DNA of 64,000 bases, from contig NZ_BDUC01000003.1 in assembly GCF_002218085.1 (NCBI RefSeq), positions 717,666 to 781,665 of the forward strand, given 5' to 3'. Every line of letters begins with the position of its first letter. Position 1 is the first letter of the stretch. The DNA is from Tolypothrix sp. NIES-4075. Its GTDB lineage: Bacteria > Cyanobacteriota > Cyanobacteriia > Cyanobacteriales > Nostocaceae. The notes below the pieces were generated by a model, which saw only the letters and a program-made list of their open reading frames with translations, was not told the DNA's origin and did no database searches. The position numbers and the translations under genes were made by a program. Below, piece by piece: positions 43,976 to 52,593 of this stretch.

Positions 43976-46060
43976 CTACTCTAAGAAATTTGGGGTCGGA
44001 GTGCCACCGTTACGACCAACAGCAGGAATTTCCAACAGATTATCTGTGGCTTTTCCGGTGCCGTCGTTGGTAACGGAGGAAGTGTTACCCGGATGTCCGT
44101 TGGGGACGAACAGTTGCGGATGGTCAAAGGGTGCTTTACCATAGCGGACTCGCTCATCCGTGAGTGATTTCAGGAAAGCTACCAAATCATCTTTTTCCGC
44201 ATCGCTTAACGTTGGTGAAATTGGCGCGAGGGCGCTCCCCTGGGGGAAGTCTCCACCACGATTGTAGAATTCCACCACTTGCTTTAGAGTCAACTGTCCA
44301 CCGTTGTGGAAGTAAGGAGCGGTAAGTTCCACGTTGCGGAGTCCCGGCGCTTTGAAGTTTGCGTCCGCAGCTATTATCCCATTTGAGGGTACTGTGAGAT
44401 TCGGATCGCCAAGAAGCTGCTGGGATTTACCTTGTTGAGCCACTCGCGTTTCAGAAAGCGGGTTTCCGAACGGGTCGTTATCACCCACACCAAGGTCATC
44501 TTGGGTAGGTCTGACACCAATACCAAAGAAACCTTGGTCAAAGAAGATTGTTTGACCATTTCCTAACGGGAAAGCTCCAATTCTTCCTTGTTGGTTCACA
44601 CTGCTAACCGAAGCACTGGTAAATTCTACTCCACTATGGCAAATGACGCATCCAGCTCTTCTGACGTCATTAAACAACGCTTTACCCCGTTGCTGCTGGT
44701 CGGTTAGGGCGTTGCGGTCAAACGGTGTATCGTCAGAGATGAGCGTAGACTCGTACATCTGAATCGACAGTCCGAAGAAAAGCGGGAAGTTGTACTCCAT
44801 CAGCGTGTACTCGTTTGTCGCCAAGGATTTATCCGGCTTTTTAACAATAGTTCGTTGACCATTGGCATCAATTTGGATCATCCGGTTAGACTTCCACCAC
44901 TCTGATTTGAAAGCATCCTCAATCAACTTTTCGTAGGTAGCCGTTTTTAGACCGGGTTGAGAGCCTCTGCTTTCAGTACCTAAAACGCTGTCATCTGGAT
45001 GCACAAGCTGCTTGCCTAAGGGACGAAGCGGAACTAGCTTCTTAGCCAGTTTTCTCGGCAACTTTTTGCCTTTAGAAGCGCTGTGGGATTTTTTGTCGAT
45101 ATCTCCGAACTTATCGCCAATTTCCTCAAAGGTTCGACCGTCAGCCGACTCCTCAAAGGAACTGATTGGCGGACCGACCGCTTGGGAAGCTAACGACGAA
45201 TTGTTAAGCCTAAGATTCGGATCTTGGGCGATGTTGACCAGTTCTAGCTTACTTGGGTTGTCTGCTCTTCCAACAAGGGCATTAGAATCTCTTAAGCCGA
45301 AGGGACTGACACCGTTAAAGATGTCCTGCGCTCTTCCATCCCAGAAGTTGCGGAAGTTGAACACCGCGTTAATCACAGTTGGGGTGTTGCGCGGCTCGAC
45401 TCGGCGCACATTTGTGCCTCCCACGTTAAAGACCGGATCGGGCTTGAAGTTTACTGTGTCCTCTGCCTGACCGGGAACGACATCAACGAACTCTGCATTG
45501 AAAGCTCCTTGGGAGGAGGTAACATCGTTAGCGTCAGACAAAACGGTACTGCCGGCGTTATTCGGGTCTGACAGCTTGTGGAATGGATAATCTTCCGGCT
45601 TTAGCTGGTAGTTCGGTGCCCCGCCAACTTGGAAAGTTGTATCCGGGTTCAAAGTAACCAAAAGCCCAGGATTTATCTGATTTTTGGATCTGTTGTCCGC
45701 TCCGGCATGAAAGTGACAACTGGCACAGGACAGCAAACCGTCGCTACCGACCTGGATATCCCAAAAAAGGGATTTTCCTAGCTTAATCGCAGCTGCTTCG
45801 TCCTTAACAAAGACTGCAAGATTCTGAGGCTTTGGAACTTGCACATCCTTGAGCGAAGCCGGAGGTGTAATCTGCGCGGACACAGTATGTCCACCTATAA
45901 CTGCTGCGACAACTATTACCGCAATTGTTATAGCTTTTGAATTCTTTGATACCAGTTGGGTAAGGTTGACATTAAATCTCTTACCTGAGGCTAGCACTAA
46001 GTAAAGTAGTACACTTGCAAGAAGTAATACTAAAATAATATTAAGTAGTATCACTATCAT
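43976..46060 (-). CDS. Dihaem cytochrome c peroxidase/MauG-like protein
   Basis: 694 residues with an AGGAG ribosome site 5 bases before ATG. Two N-terminal hydrophobic segments (about 3-24 and 43-62) anchor or export it. Two haem c sites are seen: CASCH (about 112-116) and CVICH (about 471-475), as in CcpA/MauG proteins. Other family features are PRNTPTVINAVFNFRNFWDGRA and LRNVELTAPYFHNGGQLTL. It is nearly twice the length of classical peroxidases; the extra part lies between the haem sites and includes a basic stretch (KKLPRKLAKKL). It probably acts in the periplasm or lumen, reducing peroxide or oxidising a partner. Confidence 0.85.
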   Translation of the reverse strand: MIVILLNIILVLLLASVLLYLVLASGKRFNVNLTQLVSKNSKAITIAVIVVAAVIGGHTVSAQITPPASLKDVQVPKPQNLAVFVKDEAAAIKLGKSLFWDIQVGSDGLLSCASCHFHAGADNRSKNQINPGLLVTLNPDTTFQVGGAPNYQLKPEDYPFHKLSDPNNAGSTVLSDANDVTSSQGAFNAEFVDVVPGQAEDTVNFKPDPVFNVGGTNVRRVEPRNTPTVINAVFNFRNFWDGRAQDIFNGVSPFGLRDSNALVGRADNPSKLELVNIAQDPNLRLNNSSLASQAVGPPISSFEESADGRTFEEIGDKFGDIDKKSHSASKGKKLPRKLAKKLVPLRPLGKQLVHPDDSVLGTESRGSQPGLKTATYEKLIEDAFKSEWWKSNRMIQIDANGQRTIVKKPDKSLATNEYTLMEYNFPLFFGLSIQMYESTLISDDTPFDRNALTDQQQRGKALFNDVRRAGCVICHSGVEFTSASVSSVNQQGRIGAFPLGNGQTIFFDQGFFGIGVRPTQDDLGVGDNDPFGNPLSETRVAQQGKSQQLLGDPNLTVPSNGIIAADANFKAPGLRNVELTAPYFHNGGQLTLKQVVEFYNRGGDFPQGSALAPISPTLSDAEKDDLVAFLKSLTDERVRYGKAPFDHPQLFVPNGHPGNTSSVTNDGTGKATDNLLEIPAVGRNGGTPTPNFLE

Positions 46061-46588
46061 GGCAACTCCTCTTCCGATGTTGTAAATACTTAGTAAAAAT
46101 TACGCATTGACATAAATTTTATTATGTGCGTGAAGTTTTACTTGATTTGGCTAATAAAAGTTAAGCATGAATGAGCTTTCCTTCTATATTTTTAATGGGT
46201 GGAAGGAAAATAATTTATGCAGTTTTGGGATTATGTGGAAAAATTGTCGCTATTCTGGTCAGTTCAACTAAGAAGACTAAGTGAGCGTGCCGTTGATACA
46301 CGTAACTGTCTCACAGTCAAGTGCGTAAGTCCTAAGAGGATGTTTGTAACCGAAAAAACTGAAACATACAAAAATTACGTTAAATAACTTATTAATTCTT
46401 AGTATAAAAACGCTAAACGACTGAAGCTGAGTTGGTGGAGGAGTAATGTAAAAGATAAAAGTAAATTTTTCTTTTTTTACTTGATAAAATCTTTTAGCAT
46501 AGCCCAGAAGCTGTCTAATTATAGATTAAAAAACTCTTGGGTGATGCTATTAATAAGTGAACAACCACAAGAAGGAATAAGCCAAAGT
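46061..46588. other. Spacer between peroxidase-like gene and repeat-protein gene
   Basis: A divergent spacer. A 56-codon frame (46217-46387, ATG preceded by AAGGA at 9 bases) exists, but it runs across a GTGCGTAAGTCCT repeat remnant and looks unlike a protein, so I do not call it. A frame continuing into the next gene from TTG 46481 or ATG 46544 offers alternative starts for that gene. Confidence 0.45.
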
Positions 46589-47038
46589 ATGAATAACAAA
46601 AAGAAAGATAATTCAACTGAGAATACAACAGATATTGAGTTATCTAATCGCGAAGCGAAACAAACTCCTAAAACACTTGACGTAGACGGTCATCGTCCAA
46701 TTGACCCAAGTAGTTTTGAGGTTGAGGAAACTTTGAATATCGATGGTAAGCGTCCGATTGGCAAGAGCAAATTTAGCACTTGTGATAGTTATGAAGAAGA
46801 TGGTCAGCGTCCAATTGGTAAAAGTAATTTTGAGGACAATGATACCCTAGACGTAGACGGCAAGCGTCCTATTGACCCAAGCGATTTAGTGGTTGGGGAT
46901 ACTTTCGATATCGATGGTGAACGTCCGATCGCTAAAAGTAAGTTTCAGGTTTCTGACACGATTGACATCGATGGTCAACGTCCAATCACCTCAAATGATA
47001 ATAAAAAATCGGAATTTATCAAGGATTATGTAGATTAG
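46589..47038 (+). CDS. Protein of six 19-residue DG-x-RPI repeats
   Basis: From ATG 46589 the product is 149 residues; ATG 46544 would add 15. After a polar leader come six tandem 19-residue repeats with consensus T-L-D-x-DG-x-RPI-x-x-S-x-F-x-x-x-D. The starts read TLDVDGHRPI, TLNIDGKRPI, SYEEDGQRPI, TLDVDGKRPI, TFDIDGERPI and TIDIDGQRPI. It is very acidic, with no signal peptide and no hydrophobic core, so it is probably cytoplasmic and extended or a small repeat fold. D-x-DG recalls calcium-binding loops, but the rest of such loops is missing. I do not recognise a named family. Confidence 0.75.
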   Translation: MNNKKKDNSTENTTDIELSNREAKQTPKTLDVDGHRPIDPSSFEVEETLNIDGKRPIGKSKFSTCDSYEEDGQRPIGKSNFEDNDTLDVDGKRPIDPSDLVVGDTFDIDGERPIAKSKFQVSDTIDIDGQRPITSNDNKKSEFIKDYVD

Positions 47039-47130
47039 TTCCCACGCTTAGTTATGCGATCGCTGTTGGCGATCGCAATACCACTTCCTGTAGTATGCTT
47101 GTAATTGCATGTTACTAGGCGGTAAATTGT

Positions 47131-48306
47131 ATGACGCCTCAATTTGAATATAGCCAGAATGTCAATCCGGAAGATGTTCAACGGCTAGGTAATATTCTTA
47201 AGCAGTGTTTTCTCGAACTCAGTGAAAACGAAAGCTACTTCAATCGCGTTGGTGTAGAAAACCTCCGTATTATCCATCAAAATGAGCAAATTGCTGGGGG
47301 ACTAGCGCTGATTTCGATGAGTCAATGGTGGGGTGGTGTTAGTGTACCGATGATGGGAATTGCCGCAGTTGGCATTGCTCCACAATATCGCGGAACAGGA
47401 TCTGCGATCGCTTTAATGCAGCACACCGTTAAAGAACTTTATGAAAATGGTGTACCTATCTCCGTTCTTTATCCAGCTACTCAACGCTTGTATCGCAAAG
47501 CAGGATATGAGCAAGCTGGTGCAACTTGCGTTTGGGAAATTCCGGCTGAGAGTATCCAGGTTCGAGAGCAGCCGTTACCTGTCAAACCTGTAGTTCCGCT
47601 CAATCTTGAAGTATTTCATGACTTATACCACAAGCAAGCAAGACTGAACAATGGATACTTAGACCGCAATCAGTTTATGTGGGAGGGAGTCAGCAAACCA
47701 TTGGAAAAAGAACCGCTTTACGCCTATCTTATAGGAGAAGCTGACCAACCCCAAGGCTATATTATCTTCAGCCAACACGCAGACAAGGATGGTGCTATTC
47801 TGCGAATTCTAGATTGGGTAGTCTTGACAACTGCTGCTGCACAAACTTTCTGGTCATTTCTTGCCAATCATCGCTCCCAAATTGACAAGATACGCTGGAG
47901 AAGTTCCCCAGTTGACTCTCTGACATTATTACTACCAGAGCAAACTGCCAAACTAAAGCATATCAGCCGTTGGATGCTCCGTGTAATAGATGTTGTTAAA
48001 GCGTTAGAAAAGCGGGGTTATCCAACAAAAATTCAAACTGAACTGCACTTAGAAATTGAAGATAACTTGATAGCGGAAAACAATGGTAAATTCATTTTAT
48101 CTGTTGCCAACGGACGCGGTGAAGTTACAAAAGGTGGAAAAGGTGAGTTACAGTTAGACATCAAAGGTTTAGCACCGCTTTACACAGGTTTGTTTACACC
48201 GCAGCAATTACAAATAGCCGGAAAACTGCAAGCTACAGAAACATCTCTAGATACAGCTACACAAATTTTTGCAGGTTCCTCCCCTTGGATGATAGATTTC
48301 TTCTAA
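47131..48306 (+). CDS. GNAT acetyltransferase, Eis-like
   Basis: 391 residues with the three-part Eis layout. The N-terminal GNAT domain has the acetyl-CoA loop (VGIAPQYRGTGSAIALM, about 88-104) and SVLYPATQRLYRKAGYE. A second GNAT-like region and a C-terminal SCP2-like domain (LHLEIEDNLIAEN, KGGKGELQLDIKGLAPLYTG) follow. The chain ends in WMIDFF, in line with the catalytic C-terminal carboxylate of Eis enzymes. Eis proteins acetylate amines such as aminoglycosides or polyamines; the substrate here is unknown. Confidence 0.88.
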   Translation: MTPQFEYSQNVNPEDVQRLGNILKQCFLELSENESYFNRVGVENLRIIHQNEQIAGGLALISMSQWWGGVSVPMMGIAAVGIAPQYRGTGSAIALMQHTVKELYENGVPISVLYPATQRLYRKAGYEQAGATCVWEIPAESIQVREQPLPVKPVVPLNLEVFHDLYHKQARLNNGYLDRNQFMWEGVSKPLEKEPLYAYLIGEADQPQGYIIFSQHADKDGAILRILDWVVLTTAAAQTFWSFLANHRSQIDKIRWRSSPVDSLTLLLPEQTAKLKHISRWMLRVIDVVKALEKRGYPTKIQTELHLEIEDNLIAENNGKFILSVANGRGEVTKGGKGELQLDIKGLAPLYTGLFTPQQLQIAGKLQATETSLDTATQIFAGSSPWMIDFF

Positions 48307-48316
48307 GGGGATGCTT

Positions 48317-48373
48317 GTAGTAAGCGGCTCTAGCCCTTAAAGCCTCTGTTATGAGGGCTGAAGCCCTCACTAC
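48317..48373. repeat. GTAGT...ACTAC palindromic element, copy 6
   Basis: A 57-bp element whose right arm has GAGGGCTGAAGCCCTC. It fills the gap between the acetyltransferase and the EamA transporter. An ATG at 48351 inside the element is not accepted as the transporter start. Confidence 0.85.
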
Positions 48374-48389
48374 TAATCAAAACAAAATT

Positions 48390-49307
48390 ATGCATCAAAG
48401 TTCCGGTCGCTGGCGTTTAGGACTGTTGCTATCGCTTTTGACCGTTTTTTTATGGGGAATTCTACCTATTGCTTTGGCGGTAACATTGCAAACACTTGAT
48501 GTTTACACCGTCACTTGGTTTCGCTTTGTGGTGTCATTTGCATTGCTTGCCGTTTATTTGGGGGTGCAGGGAAAGTTACCAACGCTAACACAACTGCGTT
48601 CTGCTTCTTGGAAGTTGTTAGCGATCGCTATTATCTTTTTAGCTAGTAATTACGTTCTTTTTTTGCAAGGTTTAGCGTTAACATCACCCGCTAACGCCGA
48701 AGTTATCATTCAACTAGCGCCGGTGTTATTAGGTTTCGGTGGTTTAGTTCTTTTTCACGAACGTTATACATTGCGTCAGTGGCTGGGTGTGAGTGTACTG
48801 ATTGTTGGTTTTTTATTGTTCTTTCACGAACAATTAAATAATTTAATTACAGCGCGTGGTGCATATCTTTTAGGTACTAGTTTAACTGTATTGGGAGCGA
48901 TCGCATGGGCAATTTATGCTTTAGCACAAAAACAGTTATTACAATCTTTATCTTCTGCCAGCATTATGTTAATTATTTATGGAGGATGTGCTTTATTATT
49001 CACTCCCTTTGCTCATCCAAATACAATTTTAACACTCGATTTTTTGCATGGTGGAATGTTGTTTTTTTGTGCTTTAAATACTTTAATCGCTTACGGTGCT
49101 TTTGCAGAAGCATTAGAGCATTGGGAAGCATCCCGTGTAAGTGCAGTATTGGCTACGGCTCCGATTGTGACTTTAATATCAGTTGAAGTTGTATCAGTTG
49201 TGGCAAGTACTTTAATTGCGCCAGAACGTTTAACTTTGACAGGCATACTGGGCGCGGTTTTGGTTGTATCTGGTTGTGTCGCGATCGCTTTGGGAAAATC
49301 CAATTAA
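48390..49307 (+). CDS. EamA/DMT-family transporter
   Basis: From ATG 48390 (MHQSSGRWRLGLLLSLL) the product is 305 residues with ten expected membrane helices in two EamA repeats. Examples are LLSLLTVFLWGILPIALAV and NYVLFLQGLALTSPANAEVIIQLAPVLLGFGG in the first half, and GTSLTVLGAIAWAIYALAQKQLL and ASRVSAVLATAPIVTLISVEVV in the second. DMT exporters move amino acids, nucleobases or other metabolites; the substrate is not deducible. An ATG 13 codons upstream lies inside a palindromic repeat and was rejected as start. Confidence 0.88.
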   Translation: MHQSSGRWRLGLLLSLLTVFLWGILPIALAVTLQTLDVYTVTWFRFVVSFALLAVYLGVQGKLPTLTQLRSASWKLLAIAIIFLASNYVLFLQGLALTSPANAEVIIQLAPVLLGFGGLVLFHERYTLRQWLGVSVLIVGFLLFFHEQLNNLITARGAYLLGTSLTVLGAIAWAIYALAQKQLLQSLSSASIMLIIYGGCALLFTPFAHPNTILTLDFLHGGMLFFCALNTLIAYGAFAEALEHWEASRVSAVLATAPIVTLISVEVVSVVASTLIAPERLTLTGILGAVLVVSGCVAIALGKSN

Positions 49308-49633
49308 TCTCAGTTTTTCTGTCGGTAAATTTACGGTATTTTTTTGTCAACGAATCGCTTTTTTCTGGTTGCATTTGTCATACTGAAGCGGGTGAATTTA
49401 TTATTTGTTATGATGTCATAGCTACCTAAAAATTATTAATTCATATCTGGGTAGCTAGGTAATTTGACCTATGTTAATAACTCTCAAGAAATTTTATTTT
49501 GAATTTCTTAATTAGAGAAAAAAACAAAAATCAATACTTCACCAGGCGAATCGAATTTCAAAGAACCAGGGTGTCCGTAACTACCAAAGCTAACGCCTCG
49601 CGCTCACAACATAACCTACAACATCGTTGATCG
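49308..49633. other. AT-rich spacer before DUF1400 hydrolase
   Basis: 326 bases without a supported gene. It contains a GTAAATTTAC palindrome near 49335 followed by TTTTTTT, which could end the transporter transcript, and the leader of the hydrolase. No promoter could be pinned. Confidence 0.45.
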
Positions 49634-51331
49634 ATGAACAGCTTGTTTGGTATTTGGACCAGCACCCTGAGAAAAAATTTTCTATGGCTGGTTCTCTCAA
49701 CGTTGCTGCCTGCATTTGGGATGAGTAATTCAGCACGGGCAGCAGAGCGAATTTATGCATCTTACTCGGCTTTAGAGCGTTCTATTTCCATTAATGCTTT
49801 GGAAGATTACGCGAAAAAGAATGTAATTGACGACGACTTGGCAGTTTATCAGCAATATGTGCAACCACAACAGCTTCAGGAGTTACGCCGTGCTTTAGTC
49901 ACACCAATCAAAGTTAACTCGGTAGCGGTTTCGCAATTTCTCTACACACCCCAAGGAGAATTTCTTCTAGGACGTTTGGGAGAAGTGATTAAAACCGAAT
50001 CTCGTCAACCCAAACCCGGATTTCATGCCTTACGTTCAGCGCTGATTTTAGCTTCTGCGGAGCCGGGAGGCTTAACGTTATTAAATTTGTTAAGAAAGTA
50101 TCCCAGCCGCAGCATTCACATTGATTTAGCGCGTAGCCTGGGGATAGCCGGAGAACTGGAAAAACTTGTTAGTGAAACCAATCGAGCGATCGCCGCAGTT
50201 TCCCAAAAGTCTAATACAGAAGCAGCGACCATTCAACCGCCGCTAAATCTCTCGCAATTGCCAGATTTACGTCGCAAAGGAAAGTTTGCAATCAAAGATA
50301 AAGAGACACTAAAGATTTTTGACTTAGCACGCAATCGGCTTTTACTGACAGATATTTACCTTCCCAACCTTTCCACACCCGCACCCGTAATTGTTATATC
50401 TCATGGTGTCGGTTCAGACAGCGGCAACTTTGAATATTTAGCGAATCACTTAGCCTCCTACGGATTTGTTGTGGTTGTTCCCAATCATCCGGGTAGCGAT
50501 GCGAAACAACTGCAATCCCTTTTGAATGGACGCGCTAGTGAAGCTGCAAATCCGCAGGAATTTGTTGACCGTCCTTTAGATGTCAAACATATACTTGATG
50601 AATTGGAAATGCGGAATAAATCCGATTCTCGATTTAAAGGACGGCTAAATCTGCAACAAGTTGGTGTAATTGGTCAATCGTTTGGTGGCTACACAGCTTT
50701 AGCCTTGGCTGGTGCTAAAATTAACTTTCAGAAACTAGGAAAAGACTGTACTAAACAGGCGCTTAAAGATAGTTGGAATCTGTCTTTATTGCTTCAATGT
50801 CAAGCTTTGCAATTGCCAAACAACCAAGACTATAAGTTGCGGGATGAGAGAGTTAAAGCAGCGATCGCCCTTAATCCAATCACTAGCAGTGTCTTCGGAG
50901 AAGCTGGCTTAAAGCAAATTCAAACTCCGGTAATGATTGTTAGCAGCAGTGATGATACCATTGCCCCAGCTTTATACGAACAAATTCTCCCCTTTTCCTG
51001 GATTGTCAACACCCAAAAGTACCTAGTTGTGCTTGAAGGTGGAACCCACTTTTCTACGATTGGCGAAAGCAAGAACACCACTGAACAAGTAGGATTACCT
51101 ACGGAGATAGTTGGTAAAAATCCAGCACAAGCGCGTCAATACTTGTTACGTATGAGTTTACCATTTTTTGAAACTTACGTAGCGGGAACCTCAAAATACA
51201 TACCTTACCTAAACGCAGCTTACGTCAAAACCATTTCTAGTCAACCTGTAGGTTTAAGTCTTGTGCAGTCCTTAACGAAAACCGAATTAGCGCGATCGCT
51301 GAGTGGTGAGGTAAAAGAAGTTAAGCCGTAA
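49634..51331 (+). CDS. DUF1400 alpha/beta hydrolase, exported
   Basis: 565 residues. A signal peptide (LWLVLSTLLPAFGMSNSARAAER, cleavage near residue 36) is followed by a DUF1400 domain (about 37-175, with AERIYASYSALERSISINALE and GEFLLGRLGEVI). An alpha/beta hydrolase domain follows, with the oxyanion loop VISHGVGSDSG, nucleophile GQSFGGYTAL (Ser about 349), acid in SSSDDTIAPAL and catalytic His in GGTHFS. This pairing is typical of cyanobacterial periplasmic hydrolases resembling PAF acetylhydrolase. It is probably an esterase or lipase of unknown substrate. Confidence 0.88.
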   Translation: MNSLFGIWTSTLRKNFLWLVLSTLLPAFGMSNSARAAERIYASYSALERSISINALEDYAKKNVIDDDLAVYQQYVQPQQLQELRRALVTPIKVNSVAVSQFLYTPQGEFLLGRLGEVIKTESRQPKPGFHALRSALILASAEPGGLTLLNLLRKYPSRSIHIDLARSLGIAGELEKLVSETNRAIAAVSQKSNTEAATIQPPLNLSQLPDLRRKGKFAIKDKETLKIFDLARNRLLLTDIYLPNLSTPAPVIVISHGVGSDSGNFEYLANHLASYGFVVVVPNHPGSDAKQLQSLLNGRASEAANPQEFVDRPLDVKHILDELEMRNKSDSRFKGRLNLQQVGVIGQSFGGYTALALAGAKINFQKLGKDCTKQALKDSWNLSLLLQCQALQLPNNQDYKLRDERVKAAIALNPITSSVFGEAGLKQIQTPVMIVSSSDDTIAPALYEQILPFSWIVNTQKYLVVLEGGTHFSTIGESKNTTEQVGLPTEIVGKNPAQARQYLLRMSLPFFETYVAGTSKYIPYLNAAYVKTISSQPVGLSLVQSLTKTELARSLSGEVKEVKP

Positions 51332-51332
51332 A

Positions 51333-51450
51333 ATGGTAATTGCTAATTGGTAATTGCTAATTGGTAATTGGAAAAATCCATTCCCCATTACCCATTACCC
51401 ATTACCCATTACCCATTCCCCATTCCCCACTCCCCATTCCCCATTCCCAA
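51333..51450. repeat. Heptamer repeats before truB
   Basis: TTGGTAATTGCTAA units (51333-51370) are followed by about ten CCCATTA/CCCCATT units (51381-51447). The truB GTG codon comes 9 bases later. The frame is open through the repeat and encodes PFPITHYPLP-type residues that are not part of TruB. Confidence 0.88.
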
Positions 51451-51455
51451 AATCC

Positions 51456-52316
51456 GTGCAAGGCTTTCTAAATCTCAACAAACCATTTGACTGGACATCT
51501 CACGACTGCGTAGCGAAGACGCGCAAACTCTTGCGTCTCAAGCGGGTGGGACACGCAGGAACATTAGATCCAGCCGCAACCGGGGTGTTACCAATCGCAC
51601 TTGGTAAAGCCACAAGATTATTGCAATATCTACCAGGAAACAAAGCTTACAAAGCGACAATTCGCTTAGGTGTGCAGACTACAACCGATGATTTGCAAGG
51701 TGAAATTATCGCTTCTCAAATCTGTGCAGTGAATTTAGCAGATGTGGAAACTGCACTTAAACAATTTGAGGGAAAAATTCAGCAAATTCCCCCAAGTTAC
51801 AGTGCAATTCAAGTTGAGGGGAAACGCTTGTATGATTTGGCACGTAAAGGCGAAGCAGTGGATGTGCCGGCGCGAACAGTTGAGATTTTTCAGATTGAAA
51901 TTTTGGATTTGCGAAAAGGGGATTTTCCGGAATTGGATGTAGCGATCGCCTGCGGATCTGGTACATATATAAGAGCGATCGCTCGCGATTTAGGTATCAT
52001 TTTACAAACTGGCGGTACTCTGGCTGCCTTAACACGCACCCAAAGCAGCGGTTTTCACTTAGCAGACAGTCTCACCTTTACCGACTTAGAAGCACGAACC
52101 TTTCAACCAACTCCCCCGGATGCAGCTTTACAGCATCTACCATCTATCACCTTACCAGCAACATCTGCTCAAAAATGGTGTCAAGGACAGCGCATTCCTT
52201 TCATGGATATTGCCGGCACAGTGCGAGTTTACCATGAAGACAAGCGTTTTTTAGGAATTGCCCAAACAGAAGCCGATGTATTGATTCCCACAATGGTATT
52301 TGAACCGATTTCTTAA
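51456..52316 (+). CDS. truB: tRNA pseudouridine-55 synthase
   Basis: From GTG 51456 (MQGFLNLNKPFDWTSHD) the product is 286 residues, as expected for TruB. Motif I is NLNKPFDWTSHDCV. The catalytic Asp lies in HAGTLDPAATGVLP, followed by YKATIRLG, PPSYSAIQVEGKRLYDLAR and CGSGTYIRAIARDLG. It converts U55 of tRNA to pseudouridine. An in-frame ATG at 51354 would add 34 repeat-encoded residues and is rejected. The usual ribosome-site region is occupied by heptamers. Confidence 0.93.
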   Translation: MQGFLNLNKPFDWTSHDCVAKTRKLLRLKRVGHAGTLDPAATGVLPIALGKATRLLQYLPGNKAYKATIRLGVQTTTDDLQGEIIASQICAVNLADVETALKQFEGKIQQIPPSYSAIQVEGKRLYDLARKGEAVDVPARTVEIFQIEILDLRKGDFPELDVAIACGSGTYIRAIARDLGIILQTGGTLAALTRTQSSGFHLADSLTFTDLEARTFQPTPPDAALQHLPSITLPATSAQKWCQGQRIPFMDIAGTVRVYHEDKRFLGIAQTEADVLIPTMVFEPIS

Positions 52317-52337
52317 ATATAACAATCCTAAATCCAT

Positions 52338-52430
52338 TAGATATCTCCGGAAATCAACTATGCATTACCTGAAATCCTTGTAGAGACGCGATATATCGCG
52401 TCTCTACATTGTTTTTCAAAGAGGTCTATT
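52338..52430. repeat. TTAGATATCTCC element, copy 2
   Basis: The left end is TTAGATATCTCCGG. The inner hairpin TAGAGACGCGATATATCGCGTCTCTA is 13 bp per arm, and the right end is a decayed AGAGGTCTAT. It follows truB and could serve as its terminator. Related to 16514-16606 and 56673-56763. Confidence 0.75.
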
Positions 52431-52593
52431 GTCAGACTTTCTACCTTCTCCTCCTTTGCTTCCTCAGCGTTCTCTGCGGTACGTTTCTCATAAAATATCC
52501 CCTGAAGTATGACAGCCTGTCTTTTGACAGCGTTTTCCGCTAACAGCAAAAATAACACCTGATTGGTATTTTTACTTAGTGTGAGGAAACAGG

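Noticed and set aside
46217..46387. 56-residue open frame with a good ribosome site
   Set aside because: It crosses a GCGTAAGTCC repeat remnant and its sequence is not protein-like.
48351..48389. Upstream start for the EamA transporter
   Set aside because: The ATG lies inside a palindromic repeat; ATG 48390 leads directly into the first membrane helix.
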